64,000 nt of DNA from Planococcus wigleyi. Its GTDB lineage: Bacteria; Bacillota; Bacilli; Bacillales_A; Planococcaceae. Below, one piece after another: positions 46,457 through 56,178 of this stretch; within the stretch, counting starts at the first letter, position 1, and each line of letters begins with the position of its first letter. The notes below the pieces were generated by a model that was given only the letters and a program-made list of their open reading frames with translations, made no database searches and had not been told where the DNA came from. The translations under genes were made by a program, and so were the position numbers. Location: contig NZ_JACSPU010000007.1 in the NCBI RefSeq assembly GCF_014836985.1, positions 1 to 64,000 on the forward strand, written 5' to 3'.

Positions 46457-47530
46457 ATGAATGCTGAAACTCGTGAAATGTTTAAAACCTTAACGGAACT
46501 GCCGGGCGCCCCGGGCAATGAACATGCTGTCCGGAAGTTTATGCGCCAGGAACTGGAAAAAGTTTCAGATCGATTGCTCCAAGATAATCTAGGGAGTATT
46601 TTTGGTGTCAAAGATGGCCAAGAAGATGGACCACGGATCATGGTGGCTGGACATATGGACGAAGTAGGATTCATGGTGACGCAAATTACAGAAAACGGCA
46701 TGATTCGCTTCCAGCCTTTAGGTGGTTGGTGGAACCAGGTAATGCTGGCTACCCGTGTAGACATAGTAGCTGGAAATCGGGTGATTCCTGGAGTTATCGG
46801 TTCGATTCCTCCGCATTTATTGAGTGATGAATTGCGCAGCAAACCAATGGAAATCAAGAACATGTTAATCGACATCGGCGCAGATGACAAAGACGATGCG
46901 TTGGCTCTCGGCGTACGTCCAGGCCAGCAGATCGTCCCGTTCAGCCCCTTCACGCCAATGGCCAATGACAAAAAGATTATGGCAAAAGCCTGGGATAACC
47001 GCTATGGTTGCGGATTGGCCATCGAATTACTGAAAGAACTGAAGGACGAAAAACTGCCGAACCAATTATTCTCCGGAGCGACAGTGATGGAAGAAGTCGG
47101 TTTGCGGGGAGCGCAGACAGCGGCAGCGATGATCAAGCCGGATTTGTTCTTCGCATTGGACGCCAGCCCGGCGAATGATGCGACAGGCGATAAAAATGAA
47201 TTTGGCCAGCTTGGCAAAGGGACGTTGTTGCGCATTTTAGACAAGAGCATGGTAACGCATCGCGGCATGCGTGAATTTATCTTGGATACTGCCGAAACGC
47301 ATAACATCCCATATCAGTATTTTGTTTCACAAGGTGGAACGGATGCAGGTCGTGTGCACACAGCCAACGAAGGGATTCCAAGTTCTGTGATTGGGATCTG
47401 CTCACGCTATATCCATACCTCGTCGTCTATCATCCACACGGACGACTATGCTGCGGCGAAAGAACTCTTGACGAAACTTGTCAAAGCGACAGATCGTTCG
47501 ACGCTTGAAACCATTAAACAAAACGTCTAA
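46457..47530 (+). CDS. ytoP: M42 family aminopeptidase YtoP
   Basis: A 357-residue two-metal M42 peptidase (tetrahedral aminopeptidase type): [15 protein letters not shown] near residue 66 supplies the first metal histidine, [17 protein letters not shown] the bridging aspartate near 180, [15 protein letters not shown] the catalytic and metal glutamates near 213, [14 protein letters not shown] a metal aspartate and [16 protein letters not shown] the last histidine. TAGGAGG precedes the ATG. Possibly acts on short peptides. Confidence 0.93.
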   Translation: MNAETREMFKTLTELPGAPGNEHAVRKFMRQELEKVSDRLLQDNLGSIFGVKDGQEDGPRIMVAGHMDEVGFMVTQITENGMIRFQPLGGWWNQVMLATRVDIVAGNRVIPGVIGSIPPHLLSDELRSKPMEIKNMLIDIGADDKDDALALGVRPGQQIVPFSPFTPMANDKKIMAKAWDNRYGCGLAIELLKELKDEKLPNQLFSGATVMEEVGLRGAQTAAAMIKPDLFFALDASPANDATGDKNEFGQLGKGTLLRILDKSMVTHRGMREFILDTAETHNIPYQYFVSQGGTDAGRVHTANEGIPSSVIGICSRYIHTSSSIIHTDDYAAAKELLTKLVKATDRSTLETIKQNV

Positions 47531-47556
47531 AAAAGTGCCTGCGGGCTCTTTTTTTT
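47529..47556 (+). terminator. Terminator after ytoP
   Basis: AAAAAGTGCC with GGGCTCTTTTT (one internal mismatch), tight loop TGC, then eight T residues. It ends just before the ribosome-binding site of the next gene. Confidence 0.75.
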
Positions 47557-47573
47557 GGAAAGGAATAGTGAAG

Positions 47574-48092
47574 ATGAAGAAAATTCGTGCAGTTATCGCC
47601 TCAAAAAACCCGGCGAAAATAAATGCGGTCTCAAGCATCCTGGCAAATCTTGAGTGGACTGTTGACTTGTCAGCAGTTGAAGCCGCTTCTGGAGTTTCGG
47701 AACAGCCTTTTTCCCAAGAGGAAACGCGTCAGGGTGCAAAGAATCGTGCCGCAAACGCATTGGGAGATTTCGATTTCGCCATTGGACTTGAAGGCGGCGT
47801 CTATGAAATGGAAGGCATTCTGTATTTATGCAATTGGGGTGCTTTAACCACAAAGGATGGCCGGATGTACACAGCAGCCGGTGCCCAGATTCCTTTGCCG
47901 AAAGCGATTGCAGACAAATTGTATTCAGGTGCGGAGCTGGGACCGGTCATGGATGACTATGCCAATGAAATTGGAATCCGCCATCATAAAGGCGCTATCG
48001 GAATTTTGACTGACGGTGCAGTCAATCGAGGAGAAATGTTTAGCCATGTGGTCAAGTTGCTGATTGGGCAATACCAGCTGGACAGCGATTAA
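47574..48092 (+). CDS. DUF84 / non-canonical purine NTP phosphatase (YjjX-like)
   Basis: A 172-residue protein of the ITPase-like DUF84 family: VIASKNPAKINAVSSI near the N-terminus, SGVSEQPFSQEETRQGAKNRAANAL (family signature), FAIGLEGGVYEMEGILYLCNWGAL and the C-terminal GAIGILTDGAVNRGEMFSHVVKL. Relatives hydrolyse ITP and XTP. ATG at 47574 is chosen; GTG at 47568 (spacing 5 from AAAGGAA) would add two residues and is equally possible. Confidence 0.86.
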   Translation: MKKIRAVIASKNPAKINAVSSILANLEWTVDLSAVEAASGVSEQPFSQEETRQGAKNRAANALGDFDFAIGLEGGVYEMEGILYLCNWGALTTKDGRMYTAAGAQIPLPKAIADKLYSGAELGPVMDDYANEIGIRHHKGAIGILTDGAVNRGEMFSHVVKLLIGQYQLDSD

Positions 48093-48151
48093 GTTGCATG
48101 TGTCTGTAAACACCTTTAAAATAAGTAGCAGTAACGTAAGGGGGAATGGAC

Positions 48152-48664
48152 GTGCCTCGAAATGGATTGGTTCTTGTCTTGCTGTTGTCCGTCATACTGG
48201 CTGGGTGCATGGCGACACCGGAAGAACAGATTACCCAAGGAATAGCCAATGCGCGCGAAGCGTTTCAGGGAGAGCCAGAAAAAGCCAATGAAAAGGTGGG
48301 CAAAATGGATTTGTACCTGCCTAAAGGCTACGACATTGAAGAACCGTCGGATGACTATAACAGCATGATTACAAAAGGCAATGATTCATTTATTTTATTC
48401 ATCAACCCGAATGAAAAAGGCGCAAGCACTTTTTTCTACGACTTGCAAAAAGCAGATCCCGAACAGATCTGGATAGCAGATGAGACATTTCGGCAACACG
48501 GCCGTTTCGGCTTTGTAACCGTTAAAGAAATAGCCGAAGATCAGCTGGAGCTGGTGGTCAGTTCCGGTGGTGCAAAAATGACGACTATGACGGGCAAAGA
48601 CGACGTCCCTCAGAAAATGGAGTGGATGATGGAAACTGTTCGTTCAATCAATACCGATGAATAG
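48152..48664 (+). CDS. Lipoprotein of unknown function
   Basis: A 170-residue protein with a clear lipoprotein signal: MPRNGLVLVLLLSVILAGC, cysteine at 19. A helical segment (EEQITQGIANAREAF) and a mixed domain (KMDLYLPKGYDIEEPSDDYN, FILFINPNEKGASTFFYDL) follow. No motif recognised. GTG at 48152 is preferred since AAGGGGG lies 7 bases upstream; ATG at 48146 is too close. It precedes ytpP by 12 bases, suggesting one unit. Confidence 0.8.
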   Translation: MPRNGLVLVLLLSVILAGCMATPEEQITQGIANAREAFQGEPEKANEKVGKMDLYLPKGYDIEEPSDDYNSMITKGNDSFILFINPNEKGASTFFYDLQKADPEQIWIADETFRQHGRFGFVTVKEIAEDQLELVVSSGGAKMTTMTGKDDVPQKMEWMMETVRSINTDE

Positions 48665-48676
48665 GAGAATACGCAA

Positions 48677-48994
48677 ATGAGAAACTTACAATCGACCGAA
48701 GAATTTCATGACCTGACGAAAGGGACGCCAGCTGTTTTTATGTTCACAGCAGGCTGGTGCCCGGATTGCCGCGTGATCGATCCCATTATGCCGGATATCG
48801 AAAAGACGTTTCCGGATTATACCTTTATTTCAGTAGACCGGGATCAATTTATCGATCTGTGCATCGAACAGGATATCTTTGGCATCCCGAGCTTCCTTGC
48901 TTATTCAAATGGCCGGGAAACAGGGCGTTTCGTCAGCAAAGACCGTAAAACACAAGCAGAAATCGAAGGGTTTATTTCGAATTTGCCAAAATGA
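48677..48994 (+). CDS. ytpP: Thioredoxin-like protein YtpP
   Basis: A 105-residue thioredoxin fold with the redox motif GWCPDCRVIDP (CPDC, residues 31-34), where a classical thioredoxin has CGPC, and the cis-proline region FGIPSFLAY near 71. Probably a thiol reductase or a client-specific disulfide carrier. AGGAG precedes the ATG. Confidence 0.9.
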   Translation: MRNLQSTEEFHDLTKGTPAVFMFTAGWCPDCRVIDPIMPDIEKTFPDYTFISVDRDQFIDLCIEQDIFGIPSFLAYSNGRETGRFVSKDRKTQAEIEGFISNLPK

Positions 48995-49034
48995 TAAAAA
49001 GACGGTTCGCCTTGACTGGGCTGAACCGTTTATT
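48995..49034 (+). terminator. Hairpin between ytpP and ytpQ
   Basis: GACGGTTC-GCC pairs with GGGC-GAACCGTT (one bulge). Followed by TTATTTA and not a clean T-run, so it may be an attenuator or an RNA-processing site. Confidence 0.45.
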
Positions 49035-49058
49035 TATGAAAGAGAGGTCAAAACAACG

Positions 49059-49874
49059 ATGAAATCAACTGAACTTTTTAATATACTTAGAGAACGGATG
49101 CCAAGCCGCCAATTGGAATGGCGCTTTGACCGTGAAAAGGACATTACGCATATCAACCACAAAGAACTCGGAAAAGGCATGAACATCTCTATGCCACAGG
49201 TGATCAATCGTTTTGAAGCAAAAGGGGATGCAGCGATCCAGGAAATCGTTTATACCATCACCGAAACTTTTGATGCTATGGAAAGGGAAGCTAAGGGAGA
49301 AATGAAATCGACTGAGCATATTTTCCCTGTAATCCGTTCTACTTCGTTTCCAACTGAATCCAATGAAGGCCATAAGTTCATTACAGCAGAACATACAGCA
49401 GAAACACGTATTTATTTCGCTTTGGATGCTGGCACTACCTATCGCTTAATTGACGAAAATGTGTTAAATTCATTAAGTCTGACAGAAGAGCAGATAAAGG
49501 AAATCGCGAAGTTTCAGGTGAGAAAGTTGAAGACCGCTGTCAAAGAAGATCATGTAGCGGGAAATGTCTTTTATTTCCTGAATGAAAATGATGGTTACGA
49601 TGCTTCCCGCATTTTAAACGAATCTTTCTTGAAAGAAATGAAGGCAAAAACAACGGGAGATATGACGGTGTCCGTACCTCATCAAGATGTATTGATCATT
49701 GGAGATATCCGAAATGAAACGGGATACGACGTGCTCGCACAGATGGCCATGCATTTCTTTACCAATGGCAAAGTGCCGATCACTTCCTTGTCGTTCATTT
49801 ATGAAAATGAAGAATTAGAGCCGATTTTCATCATGGCCAAAAATAAACCGAATGAGGAGAACGATAAAAAATGA
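49059..49874 (+). CDS. ytpQ: DUF1444 protein YtpQ
   Basis: A 271-residue soluble protein of the DUF1444 family: MKSTELFNILRERMPSRQLE at the start, HIFPVIRSTSFP near residue 86 and LITSLSFIYENEELEPI-like C-terminal sequence. Function unknown. The ATG at 49059 has GAGAGG about 10 bases upstream; the reading frame runs on into ytpP without a better start. Overlaps ytpR by 4 bases. Confidence 0.86.
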   Translation: MKSTELFNILRERMPSRQLEWRFDREKDITHINHKELGKGMNISMPQVINRFEAKGDAAIQEIVYTITETFDAMEREAKGEMKSTEHIFPVIRSTSFPTESNEGHKFITAEHTAETRIYFALDAGTTYRLIDENVLNSLSLTEEQIKEIAKFQVRKLKTAVKEDHVAGNVFYFLNENDGYDASRILNESFLKEMKAKTTGDMTVSVPHQDVLIIGDIRNETGYDVLAQMAMHFFTNGKVPITSLSFIYENEELEPIFIMAKNKPNEENDKK

Positions 49875-50479
49875 ATGCATTCTACAATAAACAGGGAATT
49901 GGCGATGTTTTGCTGGTTCAACTGCAAACAGAAACCCCAGAAAAAATTTTTCCTGAACAAAATGGCGATGTCACATTGATCAAAGACGAAGCCGGTGAAA
50001 TTGCCGGATTCAATTTGTTCAATGCTTCGAGCTATGCAGAACTTCCGGAAGGAAAGCAAGTGGAAGTGACTGAAGCACTTGTTACTTCTTTACAAAATGC
50101 TCTTTCGAAAAACGAAATCGATTTCACACTGGAAGTGGATTTCTCACCAAAATTTGTTGTCGGTTTTGTGGAATCAAAAGAAAAGCATCCAAATGCCGAT
50201 AAATTGAATGTCTGCCAGGTTTCTGTCGGCGGCGAGCAATTGCAGATCGTCTGTGGTGCACCGAACGTTGAACAGGGCCAAAAAGTGGTTGTGGCAAAAG
50301 TAGGAGCTGTCATGCCTTCAGGTATGGTCATCCGTGATGCGGAACTTCGGGGAGTGGCATCGTCCGGAATGATCTGTTCAGCAAAAGAATTGGCTTTGCC
50401 GGATGCACCTCAGGAAAAAGGCATTCTTGTGCTGCCTGAAGATGCAGAAGTCGGTTCAGCTTTCCAAGTAAAGGCGTGA
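49871..50479 (+). CDS. ytpR: tRNA-binding-domain protein YtpR
   Basis: A 202-residue protein whose C-terminal 110 residues are an EMAP/Arc1-like tRNA-binding domain: FVVGFVESKEKHPNADKLNVCQVSVGGEQLQIVCGAPNV, then AKVGAVMPSGMVIRDAELRGVASSGMICSAKEL, as at the start of PheT. It is free-standing, perhaps a tRNA chaperone. ATGA overlaps the ytpQ stop. Confidence 0.92.
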   Translation: MNAFYNKQGIGDVLLVQLQTETPEKIFPEQNGDVTLIKDEAGEIAGFNLFNASSYAELPEGKQVEVTEALVTSLQNALSKNEIDFTLEVDFSPKFVVGFVESKEKHPNADKLNVCQVSVGGEQLQIVCGAPNVEQGQKVVVAKVGAVMPSGMVIRDAELRGVASSGMICSAKELALPDAPQEKGILVLPEDAEVGSAFQVKA

Positions 50480-50485
50480 CGCGAA

Positions 50486-53017
50486 ATGAGCTGGATTAAA
50501 AACGTATGGAACCGCATGTTCACAGATGCAGATGATGTTGAGGAAACGGAAGAAGAGGTTCTCTATGAACCGGCCCCGACTGCCAAAAAAGAAAAAGCGC
50601 CTTTTCGTTTCCCGCTTATTCCAGATGAAGAAAAAGACGATTTTATCCGTGATGTAAAACGGACAGAAATCCGCCCGAAAATGCCTATTTTCGATGAGCG
50701 TGAAAGAGAGATTTTGCGAAAAGAATCGGTCGTTCCAACAGAAAAACCAATTATGGGACCAAAAGAGGCCCCGGTACGCCCTGCACCAAAACGCAAAGCG
50801 ACCGAACTGCCTGTTAATACTGCGCGCCGTTTCGAACCTAGCCGTTCAGTTTCATCGGTTTACGGCTATAATACGTCACGCCCTGCACCCACACAAAAGA
50901 TGACAGAAGAAAGAGAAAATAAATATAACCGTGAATTGCATGATGAAGCGATTCAGGCAAGAGCAAGAGCTGGTTGGCATAAGCCAAGACCTGTAGTTGA
51001 GCATGAGATTGCACCGATTTTCGAGAACGAGCCGGTGCAGACAACAGCTCGTGAAACAGCAGAACATCCAGAACCTGTGGTGCACGAAACTTCTCAAGCT
51101 CCTTCAAACGTAGAGACGGAGGCCGAAACCACTGAAACCTTAATACATAACGACCCGTTAACAACTGAATCAGCCGATGCAGTTGAAGCAGAGCAGGAGC
51201 TGGAAACACAGCCCAAGCCAGAAACGGAATTGCAGCCTGAACATGTAACGGGACCAGAAGCTGAGCAAGTACCGGAAACAGTGGCAGAACAAGTACCGGA
51301 ACCTGCAATAGAACCAGCAGCGACTACAGAACATGTAGCAGAAGCAATGGCAGAGCCGGAAACAGATCAGGTACCGGAACCGAAATCCGTGCCAGCGCCT
51401 AAGCGTGAAAAAACAGTGCCTTTTAATGTTTTGATGCTTAAATCGGACAAAGACCTGCTAAAAAATAAAACAAAATTGTCATCTCCTGCTGCACCTGTAG
51501 AGGAAACAACAGGGGGATCTGCCGTATCACCGGAAAAAAAAACGGCAGATTTAGCTGAACAGCCTTCCCATGCATTGAACTCCGTATCTGAAGCCGAGTC
51601 AAAAGCCTATGAATTTCCTTTACCCGAATATTTACTGGCACCTGAAAACGACCGGAAAGACGAAGAGTGGATGGAAGAGCAAGGCGAGCGCTTGATCGAA
51701 GCGTTATCGCATTTTCAGATCAAAGCTGAAATATTAAGTACTGTCCAAGGGCCGGCTGTCACGCAATTTGAGCTGAAGGTGGCCAAAGGAGTGAAAGTCA
51801 GCAAAATCCGTAATTTAGCGGATGATTTAAAACTGGCGCTGGCTGCACGGGATATCCGAATCCAGGCTCCGATTCCAGGCAAGAGTTCGATCGGCATCGA
51901 AATACCGAACCGGACAAGCCGTGCAGTGCGCATTTCCGAAATAATCGGCAGTGCGGTATTCGAAGAATCGGATTCGCCACTGGAAGCTGCACTAGGATTG
52001 GATTTAACAGGGAAGCCGGTGACATTGGATCTGCGCAAAATGCCGCATGGTTTGATTGCCGGAGCAACAGGATCTGGTAAATCCGTCTGCATTAATTCAC
52101 TATTGGTCAGTTTGCTGTATAAGTCGTCGCCAAGAGACTTGAAACTGCTGCTGATTGATCCGAAAATGGTTGAGCTGGCACCGTATAACCACATCCCGCA
52201 TCTTGTCAGCCCGGTCATTACGGATGTCAAAGCTGCAACGGCATCACTTAAATGGGCCGTTGAAGAAATGGAACGCCGTTATCAACTCTTCGCACACAGC
52301 GGAGTGCGCGACATCAGCCGCTACAATAAAATGGTGAAAGAAAAAGGAGATTATGCACAACATCTTCCTTATATTCTCATCGTTATTGATGAGTTGGCTG
52401 ATCTAATGATGATGTCTCCTTCGGATGTTGAAGATTCGATTTGCCGGATTGCACAGAAAGCAAGAGCCTGTGGCATTCATTTGGTGATCGCAACGCAACG
52501 GCCGTCTGTCGATGTCATTACGGGCTTGATTAAATCCAATATCCCGACGCGCATTGCATTTTCGGTTTCTTCACAAGTCGACAGCAGAACTATCCTTGAT
52601 TCCCAAGGGGCAGAACGCCTTCTCGGAAGAGGGGACATGTTGTATCTAGGAAATGGAATGTCCGCTCCAAGCCGCCTGCAGGGCACATTTGTTACGGATG
52701 ATGAGATTGAGAAAGTCATTGAACATGTCCGGCTGCAAGGCAAACCTGAATACTTCTTCAAAGAAGAGGAACTGATCAAGCGGAGTGAGTCTCCTGCTGA
52801 ACAGGATGATTTATTTGAAGAAGCATGCCGTTTTATCATGATACAGGGCAGTGCTTCTACTTCACTTCTTCAACGAAAGTTCCATATCGGTTATAACCGT
52901 GCAGCAAGATTAATGGATTTGATAGAACAACACGGCTTTATTTCCGAACAGAACGGCAGCAAAGCCCGATCGGTTCTGATCACTGAATCTGATATCGAAG
53001 AAGTTTTTCATTCATAA
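50486..53017 (+). CDS. sftA: DNA translocase SftA (FtsK family)
   Basis: An 843-residue septum-associated FtsK/SpoIIIE-type motor that clears DNA from the closing septum. No N-terminal membrane helices, unlike SpoIIIE, as expected for SftA. Residues about 170-330 are Pro/Glu/Thr-rich and probably unfolded, with recurring PEP and EQVPE units. The motor domain has EFPLPEYLL, AGATGSGKSVCINSLLVSLL (Walker A near 525) and ILIVIDELADLMMMSP (Walker B). The C-terminal gamma domain (DDLFEEACRFIMIQGSASTSLLQRKFHIGYNRAARLMD) is a winged helix that reads KOPS-like sites. ATG is 7 bases after the ytpR stop. Confidence 0.95.
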   Translation: MSWIKNVWNRMFTDADDVEETEEEVLYEPAPTAKKEKAPFRFPLIPDEEKDDFIRDVKRTEIRPKMPIFDEREREILRKESVVPTEKPIMGPKEAPVRPAPKRKATELPVNTARRFEPSRSVSSVYGYNTSRPAPTQKMTEERENKYNRELHDEAIQARARAGWHKPRPVVEHEIAPIFENEPVQTTARETAEHPEPVVHETSQAPSNVETEAETTETLIHNDPLTTESADAVEAEQELETQPKPETELQPEHVTGPEAEQVPETVAEQVPEPAIEPAATTEHVAEAMAEPETDQVPEPKSVPAPKREKTVPFNVLMLKSDKDLLKNKTKLSSPAAPVEETTGGSAVSPEKKTADLAEQPSHALNSVSEAESKAYEFPLPEYLLAPENDRKDEEWMEEQGERLIEALSHFQIKAEILSTVQGPAVTQFELKVAKGVKVSKIRNLADDLKLALAARDIRIQAPIPGKSSIGIEIPNRTSRAVRISEIIGSAVFEESDSPLEAALGLDLTGKPVTLDLRKMPHGLIAGATGSGKSVCINSLLVSLLYKSSPRDLKLLLIDPKMVELAPYNHIPHLVSPVITDVKAATASLKWAVEEMERRYQLFAHSGVRDISRYNKMVKEKGDYAQHLPYILIVIDELADLMMMSPSDVEDSICRIAQKARACGIHLVIATQRPSVDVITGLIKSNIPTRIAFSVSSQVDSRTILDSQGAERLLGRGDMLYLGNGMSAPSRLQGTFVTDDEIEKVIEHVRLQGKPEYFFKEEELIKRSESPAEQDDLFEEACRFIMIQGSASTSLLQRKFHIGYNRAARLMDLIEQHGFISEQNGSKARSVLITESDIEEVFHS

Positions 53018-53345
53018 AATAGCCGGATTGGCGAAGCAGGCAGGCAATAGCCAATAGACTGTCTCCTGCTTTGTCAATTGGTGTAATAGTAAGAATACTG
53101 GCTCATTTCGTGAGATAGCAAATTTGTGGTATAATACTATATTGTGTTTATGATGCTATCATGGAAAGTCGGACTTCGCTTATTGCGCAGAGGAAGCTGA
53201 CAGGTCGCAGTAGGAAGATTTAAAGGCATGTGATCAAAAAAATGATGCAATTCCTATCAATTAAATACTCACTAATCATCATCAGCTATAGACGATGCAA
53301 TGCATTTCTATAGACTAATTTTCAACTTCCACAGGAGGTTCATTT
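53018..53345 (+). promoter_or_regulatory. murC promoter and long unexplained leader
   Basis: TATAAT at 53130-53135 (with a weak TTCGTG-like -35) would start RNA near 53142, about 200 nt before murC. The leader has a small hairpin (CTTC with GAAG arms around GCTTATTGCGCAG at about 53174-53196) and GC-richer blocks before an AT-rich stretch ending in CACAGGAGG. No named riboswitch was recognised. 53018-53100 has nothing clear. Confidence 0.6.
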
Positions 53346-54659
53346 ATGACAGTTTTACATTTTACCGGTATCAAAGGTTCCGGTATGAGTCCGCTTGCAC
53401 AAATCATGCATGATATGGGCGAAAAAGTTCAAGGCTCTGATATCGAACAGCATTTCTTCACGGAAGACCGCCTTCGTGAAAGAGGCATCACCATTTTGCC
53501 GTTTGATGCAAGCAATATAGAAAAAAACATGACAATCATTGCAGGCAATGCCTTTGGGGATGACCATCCTGAACTGGTTAAAGCGCGGGAATTAGGGGCG
53601 ACCATCATTCGCTATCACCAGTTTTTAGGCGACTTGATGAAGCAATACGTTTCAGTGGCCATTACAGGAGCCCATGGAAAAACTTCGACGACAGGTTTAA
53701 TGGCTCATGTTTTAGCTGGTTACAAACCTGTATCTTATTTAATTGGTGACGGAACAGGGGTTGGCCAAGAAAACTCTCATTTCTTCGTGGCGGAAGCTTG
53801 CGAATATCGTCGGCATTTTCTTGCTTACCACCCTGATTACGCAATCATGACGAATATCGATTATGATCACCCGGATTACTTCACTGGCGTAGATGACGTC
53901 TTCAAGGCTTTTGAAGAGATGGCTCAGCAAGTGAAGAAATGCATTATTGCATGTGGGGACGATGAATACTTACAGCGTATTCAAGCACCGGTTCCAGTGG
54001 TCTATTACGGATTTGGTGAAGAAAATGATTTCCAGGCTAGAAATGTGGAAAAAACCACTGCCGGAACAACTTTTGATGTAGTCATCCGCAATGAGTTTTA
54101 TCATACGTTCACAATACCAATGTTCGGGGACCATGCTATTTTGAATGCATTGGCAGTTATTTCGCTTTGCCATTATGAAAATATTCCAGCTGATATCATT
54201 CAGCAGCAATTTGAAGATTTTGAAGGCGTTAAGCGGCGTTTTACACAAACGGCAATCGGTGATCGGATTTTAATAGATGATTACGCTCATCATCCAACAG
54301 AAATTCGTGCGACCTTGCAATCAGCTCGCCAAAAATATCCGGAGCGTGAGCTTATCGCGATATTCCAGCCGCATACATTCACACGGACTCAGACTTTCCT
54401 GCAGGAATTTGCGGATTGTCTGCTTGAAGCAGATCATGTATATCTATGTGATATTTTCGGTTCTGCCCGGGAAAAAGCGGGCACATTGAAGATTCAGGAT
54501 TTGGCTGAAAAGATTGAAGGCAGCCGCCTGCTGCAACTGGATGAAGTTGCGTCGTTAACAGAGCATAGCAATGCTGTCTATTTGTTTATGGGCGCTGGAG
54601 ATGTCACCAAATTCCAGGAAGCTTTTGAAAATGTATTGAATACAGGAGAAACGGTTTAA
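53346..54659 (+). CDS. murC: UDP-N-acetylmuramate-L-alanine ligase MurC
   Basis: Adds L-alanine to UDP-MurNAc in peptidoglycan synthesis. The 437-residue Mur ligase begins [21 protein letters not shown] (UDP-substrate loop), has the ATP loop [13 protein letters not shown] near residue 103, [30 protein letters not shown], the domain 3 [18 protein letters not shown] near 305 and [19 protein letters not shown] precedes the ATG. In B. subtilis it follows ytpS/sftA as here. Confidence 0.96.
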   Translation: MTVLHFTGIKGSGMSPLAQIMHDMGEKVQGSDIEQHFFTEDRLRERGITILPFDASNIEKNMTIIAGNAFGDDHPELVKARELGATIIRYHQFLGDLMKQYVSVAITGAHGKTSTTGLMAHVLAGYKPVSYLIGDGTGVGQENSHFFVAEACEYRRHFLAYHPDYAIMTNIDYDHPDYFTGVDDVFKAFEEMAQQVKKCIIACGDDEYLQRIQAPVPVVYYGFGEENDFQARNVEKTTAGTTFDVVIRNEFYHTFTIPMFGDHAILNALAVISLCHYENIPADIIQQQFEDFEGVKRRFTQTAIGDRILIDDYAHHPTEIRATLQSARQKYPERELIAIFQPHTFTRTQTFLQEFADCLLEADHVYLCDIFGSAREKAGTLKIQDLAEKIEGSRLLQLDEVASLTEHSNAVYLFMGAGDVTKFQEAFENVLNTGETV

Positions 54660-54683
54660 CTTTCGGGTTAAACTGTTTTTTTT
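54651..54683 (+). terminator. murC terminator
   Basis: ACGGTTTAAC pairs with GTTAAACTGT around TTTCG, then eight T residues. The murC stop lies in the stem. Confidence 0.9.
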
Positions 54684-54794
54684 ATGCAGGAATACAAGTG
54701 TTTTTGTCGAATAATAATAGAGTCCGTGTTTAACCCAAACTTATCAAGGGTAGAAAAGGGATATAACATAAATTCGTTAAAAGGAGGAAACAGG

Positions 54795-55286
54795 ATGGAT
54801 TGGCAAATCTTGCTTTACATTGCCGCGATCGTCGCCGCTGTTGGATTCTTAATTCTATGCGTAGCGTTGGCAATGACATTAAATTCGCTGAAAAACACTT
54901 TAAAAGAAGTTTCAGGCACCGTAGCTGGTCTTGAAAATCAATTGCAGGGGGTAACGTTGGAAACAACCAATCTGCTGCATAAGACAAATGAACTAGCTGA
55001 AGACATTCAAGTAAAATCAGAAAAATTGAATGGTGTAGTTGATGCAGTTAAAGGCGTCGGCAACTCTGTTACTGATTTGAACTCTACTGTCCGCCACATC
55101 ACGTCACGCGTTGGTGTGCAAGTAGAACAGAACGAAGACAAGATCGCACAAGTTGTCCAATGGGGCAATGTCTTTATGGGCATCCGCGACAAATGGAATG
55201 AGCGTAAAATTTATGAAGCTCGTGCAAACTCTACTTATGAACCAGTACCAGGCCAAAAAAAATTACCGCATAACGAACAATACTAA
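54795..55286 (+). CDS. ytxG: DUF948 membrane protein YtxG
   Basis: A 163-residue protein with one N-terminal helix (WQILLYIAAIVAAVGFLILCVALAM, residues 3-27) and a coiled-coil-like region (LNSLKNTLKEVSGTVAGLENQLQGVTLETTNLLHKTNELAEDIQ). YtxG/DUF948 proteins are stress-linked envelope proteins of unknown mechanism. AAAGGAGGAAACAGG precedes the ATG; an upstream start at 54684 would put 37 polar residues first. First of the ytxG-ytxH-ytxJ unit. Confidence 0.88.
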   Translation: MDWQILLYIAAIVAAVGFLILCVALAMTLNSLKNTLKEVSGTVAGLENQLQGVTLETTNLLHKTNELAEDIQVKSEKLNGVVDAVKGVGNSVTDLNSTVRHITSRVGVQVEQNEDKIAQVVQWGNVFMGIRDKWNERKIYEARANSTYEPVPGQKKLPHNEQY

Positions 55287-55325
55287 AACTGCTTTTACCA
55301 CTAATACTAATTGGAGGGAATATCA

Positions 55326-56162
55326 ATGAGCAAAAACAAAGATAATTTTACCCAATCTAACAACTATAACGATTCACAGTATAACAAGGATTACTACACT
55401 CAAGGCGGTCAATACAACCAGAACAGCGGCCGCAACTATCAGCAAAGTGATTATGTGCCGCAGTCGTACGGCGCTTCTAACCGTTATGACGACTTATATG
55501 ATTATGAAGAATCAGGCGGAGGCTCGAGTTTCCTAGTCGGTATTTTAGTCGGCGGAATCGTCGGAGCTGCAGCTGCTCTATTCCTAGCTCCAAAATCGGG
55601 CAAAGAATTCCAGGCTGATTTAAAAAATCAAGCCACTACATTGAAAGAAAAAGCAGCTCAGCAATCGGATTCTAACGATGATTCTGCTGGTTTTGCTCAA
55701 CAATTAAAAGAACAATCAACTAAAGTTGTTGATAAAGTGAAAAACATGAAAGGCGGAACGTCACCAATGGACGATGGCACAGCTTCATCTGAAGGCGAAG
55801 AGTCCATCAACATCCATTCGACTGTCCAAAACAGTGCAAGCCAGTCAGCGGACAAAAAAGGATCCGATGCGTTCACTTCTACTGCTAACGCTTTAAAAGA
55901 AGCAGTTGAAGAAGTGAAAGAAGAAAAAAAATCGGGTTCAAGTTCGTCGTCAATAGCCGGCAACACTGGCAGCAGCACAAACAGCAACACTGCGAATTCA
56001 AGCGCAGGTCCAAATACGACCAGCAGCAACAACAACAGCAATAAATCGTCAAATACCAGCAACACGAATAAATCAACAAACTCTAACAGCAACAACAGCA
56101 ACAACAGCAACAACAAATCATCCAATAATTCATCGAGCAACACCTACAATAAAAAGAATTAA
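55326..56162 (+). CDS. ytxH: YtxH-like stress protein with a Ser/Asn-rich tail
   Basis: A 278-residue protein. An N-terminal polar, Tyr/Asn/Gln-rich part (1-62) precedes the YtxH helix (SSFLVGILVGGIVGAAAALFLAPKSGKE, residues 67-94) and a short helical region (FQADLKNQATTLKEKAAQQ). From about residue 205 a tail of Ser, Asn and Thr runs to the end. B. subtilis YtxH is about 150 residues with no such tail, as recalled. Repeated AACAGC units encode the tail. GGAGGG precedes the ATG at 55326. Confidence 0.88.
   Translation: MSKNKDNFTQSNNYNDSQYNKDYYTQGGQYNQNSGRNYQQSDYVPQSYGASNRYDDLYDYEESGGGSSFLVGILVGGIVGAAAALFLAPKSGKEFQADLKNQATTLKEKAAQQSDSNDDSAGFAQQLKEQSTKVVDKVKNMKGGTSPMDDGTASSEGEESINIHSTVQNSASQSADKKGSDAFTSTANALKEAVEEVKEEKKSGSSSSSIAGNTGSSTNSNTANSSAGPNTTSSNNNSNKSSNTSNTNKSTNSNSNNSNNSNNKSSNNSSSNTYNKKN
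56090..56112 (+). repeat. AACAGCAAC tandem micro-repeat in the ytxH tail
   Basis: Units of AACAGCAAC recur in tandem, coding Asn-Ser-Asn. Such repeats can expand or shrink by slippage, a possible cause of tail-length variation. Smaller copies (AACACTGGC, AACAGC) occur from about 55975. Confidence 0.7.
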
Positions 56163-56178
56163 TCTGGGAGCGGTTTAG

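Noticed and set aside
56090..56112. CRISPR-like short repeats
   Set aside because: They are in-frame codon repeats with no spacers or cas genes.
55697..56143. Leu-rich ORF opposite ytxH
   Set aside because: Reverse reading of Ser/Asn repeats; not a protein-like sequence.
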